NCBI GenBank assembly: GCA_029207755.1
Contig: JARCOQ010000009.1
Coordinates: 32,758,914-32,822,913, forward strand
Direction: 5' to 3'
DNA: 64,000 nucleotides
Source: Chamaea fasciata
Taxonomy: Eukaryota; Chordata; Aves; Passeriformes; Sylviidae
The notes below the pieces were generated by a model, which was given only the letters and a program-made list of their open reading frames with translations, searched no databases and was not told the origin of the DNA. This document shows positions 56,801 to 64,000 of this stretch, piece by piece (positions within the stretch are counted from its first letter, which is position 1; every line of letters begins with the position of its first letter). A program made the translations under genes and the position numbers.

Positions 56801-59800
56801 TGCTTCTGCGGGGTGGGCACGCAGCCACACACACACAGAGACATTCAGAATAGCAACCTAGGCCTACAGCAACTGCCAAAAGCCTACGTCTGAGATCCAT
56901 TCCCCAAGAGCACGTCTGGGTTTTTATATAACCCCCAAGTACATGATCTGTTCTTTCCACAGGACCTCTGCCTCACTCGGTGAATATATTCAGTATTTCT
57001 TTTTCATCTCCATCATTAACTATGAAGTCCCTCTCACATCCAGCTTGCTGTTCAAATCCTGTATGGAATACAAAGCGACTTCTATGGCTGCCTGCAGAAT
57101 GCTGGCGGGATGCTCTCCCCATTGTGTCTGAATGCCTTGCATGCCTCCTGGGGTCGTGCCAGAATATAGACTCAGGATGCCAGACCTAGCTGCCCGTGTG
57201 CCTCCCCTCACACAGAGCCACAGCAGCACGCTGGGGTCACATTTTCAGGGCTCCGTTTAAGAGCTGAACCCCATCTTTACAGGGTTTCTACACTCTGGGT
57301 GTGCTTGTTTGACTTCAGCAGCAGTCAGACCCAAAGCCTGCCCAGAAAACAATGACACAAATCACCTGCTGTTATCACTGTCCGCACAGAGATTCAGAGA
57401 GACAACAACTAAAGAATTCTTGACACAACCTATTGCAGTGCACAGGGGCCACCGTGCCAGAGCACGCATGTTTGCACATGGAGAACCAGGCTCTGACACA
57501 CAGCCCCTCCCCAAAGATGATGCTTTTAGGGCTGCTTTATAGAGTAATGTGATCAGAATGATGCTACAGACAGCCAGGGCAGACAATCTTTTGGCAGAGA
57601 CAGCAGACGCCATACACTCAAGAATAGCTCACATTCAGCTTCGCAGCCGTCTGCATCTGATTTAAGGAGAAAGACAATGGAATCACTTTCCCAAAGAAAT
57701 GGGTAATCTCTAAGTTAACCAAAGAGGATTATGTTTTCATCTTGTTTGAAGGTCAGCACAATACATGGAGTTGTTACCCAGTTTCAGTTTAACACAGGGA
57801 CGCAGAGAGCCCAAGATCTCACCTCCATGAGGAGCAGCTGAGGTCACTTGCTCTGTTCAGCCTGAGACTGAGGGGAGACCTCATCAGGGTCTGCAGCTTC
57901 CCCACAAAGGGCAGTGCAGGAGCAGCTCTGATCTGTGCTCTCTGTGACCAGGGACAGAACCCAGGGGCATTGCTGGAGCTGTGCCAGGGGAGGTTAGAAA
58001 TTGGGAAAAGGTTCTGCCCTCAGAGGGAACACTGAACAGACTCCCCAGGAAATGGTCGGAGCTCCAAGGCTGCCAGAGCTCCAGAAGCATCGGGGCAACG
58101 CTCTCAGGCACAGGGTGGGATTGTTGGGGTGTCCTGGGCAGGGCCAGGAGCTGGACTGGATGACCCCTGTGGGTCCCTTCCCACTTAGGACATTCTGTGA
58201 TTCTACTTGAACATATTTTTCCCTAGCCCAGATACTATGAGTGCTACTGGGTGTCAAGTTTTTGAATCTATAACTCATGTTCATTGCTTTTTTTCATTTT
58301 CTTCTGGGTTTTATCTGCAGACATCTCCCCCCCAGCCCTGTAGGTAAGAAAAACCACACTGAAAAAAAACAAACAACAAAAGCATCTGCTGAGCAACGGG
58401 ACTACTTTGAATGCATTGAGCAGCAAGGATGAAGGCTCTGTACATACTTGGATCTTTCCTGAAGAGAGTGTTCATGACTGTGGCATGCAATTTCACCCTA
58501 TCCCATTCTCTAAGCATCAGGCCAGAGGCCACAAACCGCTCCACCAGCTGATCAGCGACCATCTGCAATCTGGGAAGGCACAAAGAGAAAGAACAGGGCC
58601 ATGTAAAACAAGGAGCCTCTGCATCATCAGCTTTTGGCTTTTCAGCCAGGAGGGCAGCAAGTGTGAAATGAAGTCTCTGCATGCACACAGGAAAGCGAGC
58701 TAGTCCCTAATGGAAAGCGAGCAGAGGCATCAGGATTCAGCTCTAATGCAAAAAGTTCTGACTGTTGTGCAAAGCTTCCTCTGTGATCGCTTCTGCTGCA
58801 AATATTCCACGAGGAAGGGCAGATTTAGCACAGCAGAGAGCTCACTCACAGTGACAGATGTTACTGGGAGCTGAAGGATGCATCTTTCTACTGCCAGGAA
58901 ACACAATGTGACTCTCCTTGCAAATGCTAAAATCTGCACACCCGCAGGGGCTCGGGCACCTCAACTCCCAGAGGATCTGCTCAGGGACTGCTGCAGCCTG
59001 GATCCTCTCTGTCCCACACAGCCAACTCAGCCACTGGGCTTGCCTTCTGGGAAAGCCCAGAATGTGGTGACTGGGGGACAAATCCAGTCAGCACATCCTG
59101 GTGAACACTCCAGCTTTGGAGCTACTGAGCAAGCAAAATCCAAGGACTTATTCCCACCTTTGTGCCTGGCCTGGACTGTCAGGATCTGAGGGGCAGAGCC
59201 ATGCTAGAACAAGCAGCAGGAGCAGGGATCAGAGCAATGTGCTCATGTCTGAGGAGCTGAAGGAACTTCCAGGCTGCTGCTGTGCCCAAAAAATGACAGC
59301 AGTGCCTGATTCTTACCAAAGGCAGAAAGGATACACCAGAATGAGAGCTACCCACCTTCGAAAATAAGGCCAGAGGGTATTAAGTCTATGCAGAAGAATC
59401 TTCTGAGATTCTTCTGAGAATCTTGCTGAGCTTCTCTCAGCACGTCCCAGGGATTAGAGAGCTTTCTGCTCCGTGAGGTGCCACCACGTTGGTGTCTCAG
59501 CTGTGGCAGAGCGTGGCCCGTCCCCAGGGCCTGGGGCTGTCACGCTCTGGGTGCCAGCTCCAACCCCACTGCTGGCTTTGGACTGCCCCTCACGGCCTGC
59601 CAGCCCCCATGTGACCACTGCAAGACTCTCAAGCCACCAATTGTCATGACTTTCTACTATTTTCTGGCTTTACTTCAGTGATTTTTAAAATTAGCAATGA
59701 CAAAGATTAAATGAATATCATTACAGACAATACTAAAACAAATTAACAGAGAATAGCTCAAGTGAAAATGGTGCTTTATTACGTTATAAAGTTAATCAAG

Positions 59801-62800
59801 GAAATAAAACAAATTAGAATGAATTATAATGGAAATTATTTGCCATGTGGGAGGCATCAGAGCATGATCCCTCTTTCAGTCTGAGCCATTATATGTGCAG
59901 AAAGGCTTGCCAACCCCTAATTCTGTCTGCAGTTATGCAAGCTAAGTCAGGATAAATCAAATCTCCTGCTTTACAGCTTAAGCTGATCAAGATCATCCAA
60001 AGATCAGGAAGGAACTCCACCCCTCAGCCATGCCAGGAACTACACAGAGCTAACAGGACATCTTGCATGAGACAGGAAGGCACACACCTCTCTCCAGCAC
60101 AGGCTGCAGCTGTCTGATCCAGCACAGGAAGCCACGTGGCTGCTACTCTCCTCTAGTATTGGCCTTGCAGCTCAGAAACTGCTCTCCCATTTCCCTAAGC
60201 AAGGCACAGCAGGTTTCAGCAGGCAAGAGGCTCAAGGAGCTGCTCAGCAATGATCTGTGTCACAGGCCAGGAAACAAAGTAGGATTTTCTGGAGAGATCA
60301 CCATTTGTCCCCTCTTTATAATCGCTGCTAGACCAACACAGTGTCTGCTGGAACCTCAAAGGAAGGAAAAGTTGCTCTCCATCGACACTAAAATATTTTT
60401 TTTTTCCCCCTCTGCAAAGTTAAATGTTTTTCTGGATGCTTGCTAAGAGCTAAGGAACTATATAAGGGGAGAAGTGCCAGATGAATTGTATCAGGAGAAG
60501 GTGCTTCACCCAGACGGTGGTGGAGCACTGAACAGGCTCTCCAGGGAATTGTCACTGGCCCCGAGGCTGCCAGAGCTCCAGGAGCATTTGGACAACACTC
60601 TCAGGGACAGAATGGTGTTGTTGGGGTGTCCTGGCCAGAGCAAGGAGTTGACTTGATGGCACTGATGGGTCCCTTTCAACTCAGCCTATTCTGTGATTCT
60701 GTGAATTAATTTGCAGGTGATGGCCGGACCAGCCTGGGCCAAGGATTAAAACTTCAAATTGCCTGACCCTCTCTGAGCCTGCTGCTATGCAAAAAGCAGA
60801 ACAGGTGCTATGGAAGAAAAGCCTGGCAGTTTCCAGGTGCCATGCAAAGCACAAGGTCTGGTTTTCTTCAAAACCTCAGCTAACAGATCCCTGTGAAGGA
60901 CATCACTCCTTTCCTGGGGAGGTGGGGAGTGCTGTTTTCAGTTTCAAGGCAAGGTGGATGTGAAGACCTCACTTGTCTCCCCTGTCCAAAGCAGCTCTGC
61001 CACCCCTGCTGCACATCAGCACTTTCTGCAGCATTATGCCTAAATGGGTTCTCATCACACAAAAATACATACAGGATACAGCTGGCATCTGAAACAGAGC
61101 ACGGTGCAAGTACCAACAATTCAAGCTGTCCCCAGAGGCAGGCAGACATCACTGTCAATTCAGGCCCAGTTTATGCTCTACAGGATTCCTCTCCCAGCTC
61201 CTCAGACCGCAGACTTATTTTCAGATGCAACCAGACTGGCAAGCACTGCACCTCAGAGAGAGCCAGAGCTCAGTGACTCAGGAGAAGAGGCCTAGACCTC
61301 AGCTCCCAGAGTTGATATTTTAGATGCTCTCTACAACAAAAACCACCGAAGGGCATTTGGGTCATCCAGTGTCTGTCTCCATCTCATCTTTCCAAGTGCA
61401 TCTGCCCTCTTTCTCCCTGTGCTCTGTCTCCTGGCTGATCCCTGCCTTGCCCTGGTTCTCCACCCACCCCATTGGTTTTTATCTCACCTCTTTCAGGGTA
61501 GGACAGACTTCAAAGTAGAAGAGCCAAGAAAAGGAAGAGACTTCAATTCCTACTGCCTTCCAGCAGTTCTTACATTTTTCATTTTCCCACTCATTTCCTT
61601 ATCCCACTTCCGATCTCTTACTTCAACACAGCCTCCAAAGTGTGGTTTTAAGCAGGCCCCTCCCCCGCCATCCCCTCAGCCCTCAGGGAAAGGATATGCC
61701 AGAACACATCCCTTCTTCCCTGAGCCAGTCCCTCCTCACAGCCTCCCTCCTCCAGCTGCACTGCTCCATGCTCCTCTGCTAGCTCCTGCTGTCCTCTAGC
61801 AATGGGAACAGACAACAAAAGGGCAGTGCTGTCAGGCAAAGAGAAGGCTGAGGCTCAGAGACAGGAGGTAAAGCTCTTTTGGTCACTCCCCTTCCCTATT
61901 TCTGGCAACCAGCAGCACAGAGTACAACAGCTCTTATGATAATCATAGAATCTACAATGGTTTGGGTTGAAAGAGGTGTTAAAGATCATCTGGTTCCAAA
62001 CCCTGCCATGGGCAGAGACACCTTCCACTAGACCAGGGTGCTCCAAGCCCCATCCGTGTTTCCTCAGTCTTCCAGAAAGCACCAAGAGAAAAGATGGTGC
62101 TGCCACTGGTGACATTGTCCTTGTCAAAACCAGGACAAAGGAAGGTTGTCCAGACACCGCCACATCCTGGGCAGTGCTGTTTGCGGAGCTGACCCATCAG
62201 CCACAGCAGTGAACAGCACAAACACTCCAGCTGACACCAACCAGGCTTCAAGATTTTGCAGCAGCAGCTCCAGAAGACATTGCAAAACCAGCACCCATTC
62301 CAGGCTGCTACAGACACACAAACCAACTCTGTAATCAGGTCATGCTCTTCTGAGGACCTTCTGGGCTAACTGGGTTTTAAGAATAATTAAGTGCTGCAGA
62401 ATACACCAGGCTGTCCAGACTAATCTGGATTGCAGGCTGGGAACTAGACAGCAGAGGCCAAATCATCCTGCCTTCTAAGTCATCTCAGGAGTATCTCCTT
62501 GGCCATCTTATCCCCGTGCGAGCCGTGACTCCATTATTCAGCCTGACAGAGTGCTGCAGAAACAAACGACATCCTTCAGCTGCACCACCACTGACTGATT
62601 TAAAGAGCAAACACATCACTGCCTTAACTCGTTCAGGGAGCAAGGATGACTTCATTTTCGTGACTGCTGGCCTGAGGACTGCCAGCAGCACCCACCAGCT
62701 CCAGAGGGTTTCCCTGGCACTCTGGGGAGGAAGGAAAGACAGGAGCATGGGGAACTCACCTGTCCGAGCCATCCTTCATGTGGACTTTGGCGTAAAGGAC

Positions 62801-62879
62801 GTCTGTCATGGCAGGGTCATCGTTCATGTACTCCACTCCTGCCACCTCCACGGTCAGGGGCTGGCCTCCAGTGATTTGG
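41838..62879 (-). CDS. ASCC1: Activating signal cointegrator 1 complex subunit 1 (3' part)
   Basis: Four consecutive coding exons on the - strand: 62879-62760, 58569-58448, 56347-56268 and the last 41954-41838. They encode the C-terminal part (about 145 aa) of ASCC1: GGQPLTVEVAGVEYMNDDP, KVHMKDGSDR, then LQMVADQLVERF and KLHATVMNTLFRKDP, then EERNNTMTGKSSFKERESF, and a final exon beginning LFENFYFGEVQLDSVRLSQR. ASCC1 belongs to the ASC-1 complex with ASCC2 and ASCC3, acting in transcription coactivation and in alkylation-damage repair with ALKBH3. HAT in KLHATVMN is the second H-x-T motif of the 2H phosphoesterase-like domain; the first motif and the KH domain lie in exons beyond the right edge. 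Introns measure about 4.2, 2.1 and 14.3 kb. Splice phases agree throughout. Confidence 0.93.
43728..44056 (+). mobile_element. CR1 LINE 3' fragment in ASCC1 intron
   Basis: CR1 landmarks: 'agagagccccctccagcgcc', 'agaagaaattcctgcctgtg', 'tgcaaggccaggttagatgg' and the terminal 'ttccaacacaaaccactcca' and TTCTATGA. Inserted antisense to ASCC1. Confidence 0.9.
53320..53560. other. Isolated GC-rich island in the ASCC1 intron
   Basis: About 200 bases of CpG-containing GC-rich sequence (GGAGGTGCCGGCAGCTGCCC and similar) in an otherwise AT-rich intron, next to an A/T-rich stretch (ACAATAATAAATAAAAGC at about 53,305). It could be an alternative promoter, an unrecognised exon or a retroposed fragment. 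No coding match is recognised. Confidence 0.35.
53989..54015. repeat. (CA)n microsatellite
   Basis: About 13 perfect CA dinucleotides in the last ASCC1 intron. Confidence 0.95.
57822..58207 (+). mobile_element. CR1 LINE 3' fragment in ASCC1 intron
   Basis: The longest CR1 fragment in the window: 'tgttcagcctgagactgagg', 'ggagacctcatcagggtctg', 'caacgctctcaggcacaggg', 'ggagctggactggatgaccc' and the terminal ACATTCTGTGATTCT. Antisense to ASCC1. Confidence 0.95.
60470..60706 (+). mobile_element. CR1 LINE 3' fragment in ASCC1 intron
   Basis: CR1 3' end: 'ggtgcttcacccagacggtg', 'ggacaacactctcagggaca', 'gagttgacttgatggcactg' and terminal TATTCTGTGATTCTGTGAAT. The same subfamily as the copies at 29715 and 57822. 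Confidence 0.95.
61940..62070 (-). mobile_element. Short CR1 LINE 3' fragment
   Basis: Reverse-complement CR1 3' end: ATCATAGAATCTACAATGG, then 'gatcatctggttccaaaccc' and 'ggcagagacaccttccacta'. Same strand as ASCC1. Confidence 0.85.
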
Positions 62880-64000
62880 CTAAAACCCAAGAAATCCCTG
62901 ATGTTAAAAAGCAAAACAACACACCAGCTCTTGAAATGCAACACACAGTGCTCCTCGTGCACATACCCAATATTTGGGTTTACCACGGGAATGAGATTAG
63001 ATACTCTTTTTGCCGTAGTGAGACACAAATTTGATGTTAAGTGGGACTTAAATGCTATACAGAGCCTATGGGGCAGCGAACTCCATTGAAGAGTTCTTTT
63101 CTGTCCCCTGTTTTTCAGCTTGTTTGCACTGAAAAAACCCAAACTCAAAAAGTCTCCCTTATTCCTAAAACTCAAAAGGCTACGGCTGCTATTGCCTTAT
63201 CACCCCAGGTGGTAAAAGAATTTAAATTCATGCATTTGGTGCTTCAGACACACATTAAGTCAACTTGTCGGTGCTCACAGGTCACCTCAACATGGAGATC
63301 TCCATCCACATGTCAGAAAACCCACCAGAAGTAAATGGTTCAAGCTCTCATTCCAGAGAGGCTCCTGCTTCCCAGTGAAAAAGACCAACCATCAAGTCTC
63401 CAGCTCTCTGATTTTTGTTGGGAAAGGTACTCGATACAGAACACAGCTGAGTGCAACATCCAACCAGTAGATAGAGCTGGTTTAAAATCAGCTCCAGCTC
63501 TTCATGCAGGATATAATGTGCACTCCCACACCTGCAAACGCTCAGTAGAACGTATCTGCTTCCCAGCACGCCGCCTCCTTGCCTTTCCTAGCAGAGTATC
63601 CCAGGGAGGCTGGCGCCACAGCCAGCGCTCCCTGTGAGTAAGTGATGCCTCCTCTAACACCCAGGGCTCATGGAAAGAACAGGGAGTGTCTGGACAGGCA
63701 GATGTAACAAACACCAGTTAACAAGGTGAGCGTGACTTTGCTCTGACCTTGCTCACTTCTCTTCAGCTGTTGAGGTTCTCAGCAAAGATTCCCAAGTGAA
63801 ATAAGCAGAGCGTGATTTCCCTTCCCAGCACAGTTACTGAGAGGGAAACAGCACAAATGTACTATTATGGACATCACACTAACACCACTAAAGGTCACGT
63901 ACTCTAAAAAGGGTCAAAAAGGTCATCGCTACCTTCACAGGGCACTGCCTGCACTTTAGAAAAGGAAATGAAAGCTAATGAAGGTTTATGTAGGTGGAAA
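62880..64000. other. ASCC1 intron running off the window
   Basis: DNA upstream of the first ASCC1 coding exon seen here. I searched the - strand for the preceding exon (expected to carry the KLHLTIG-type first H-x-T motif) and did not find it, so this is intron up to the window edge. Confidence 0.5.

Larger units (their letters stand above)
58570..62759. other. ASCC1 intron of 4.2 kb
   Basis: Intron between the first two ASCC1 coding exons seen here. It contains a forward CR1 (60470-60706) and a reverse CR1 (61940-62070). No other gene or RNA was recognised. Confidence 0.5.

Noticed and set aside
62880..64000. Further ASCC1 coding exon upstream
   Set aside because: No - strand frame matches the expected preceding segment; the exon must lie beyond the window.

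Overview
The window is nuclear DNA from a vertebrate, almost certainly a bird. The protein genes are intron-rich with GT-AG splice sites, there are dense CpG islands at promoters, the recognisable interspersed repeats are short CR1 LINE 3' ends (the typical avian family), and minisatellites are abundant. I cannot name the species. Genes were built by reading exons, checking that phase is kept across every splice junction, and comparing with remembered vertebrate protein families. No database search was run.

Layout. A CpG-rich stretch and a tRNA-Glu(TTC) gene (192-263) open the window. Five protein genes follow head to tail on the + strand: LRRC20 (1027-7531, 4 coding exons, 183 aa), NPFFR1 (9089-12946, 4 exons, 410 aa), PPA1 (14109-24128, 11 exons, 290 aa), SAR1A (25299-28686, 6 coding exons, 198 aa) and TYSND1 (30809-32569, 4 exons, 500 aa, ending in the peroxisomal signal SKL). 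Two genes lie on the - strand: SPOCK2 (39022 down to 33741, 11 exons including a 9-bp microexon, 427 aa) and the 3' part of ASCC1 (four coding exons between 62879 and 41838; its 5' exons lie beyond the window). TYSND1 and SPOCK2 converge tail to tail.

The order LRRC20-NPFFR1-PPA1-SAR1A-TYSND1 matches human 10q22. TYSND1 next to SPOCK2-ASCC1 does not match the human order as I remember it, so a rearrangement boundary probably falls at 32.6-33.3 kb. The genes do not form one pathway: they cover a neuropeptide receptor, soluble pyrophosphatase, COPII budding, peroxisomal protein processing, matrix proteoglycan and DNA repair/transcription coactivation. They are neighbours by conserved synteny.

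Non-genic content: about ten CR1 fragments; a nearly perfect 49-bp tandem array just upstream of TYSND1; diverged minisatellites at about 0.4-0.83, 13.2-13.98, 14.4-14.67, 34.33-35.06 and 39.25-39.96 kb; microsatellites; a 22-G run; and a 14-kb ASCC1 intron with no recognised gene. I found no CRISPR array, mobile genetic island, provirus or clearly new biological system. The most interesting points are the SPOCK2 microexon, the lost second Ser-Gly site in SPOCK2, the shortened TYSND1 N-terminal half, the 49-bp array and the related minisatellite cores.
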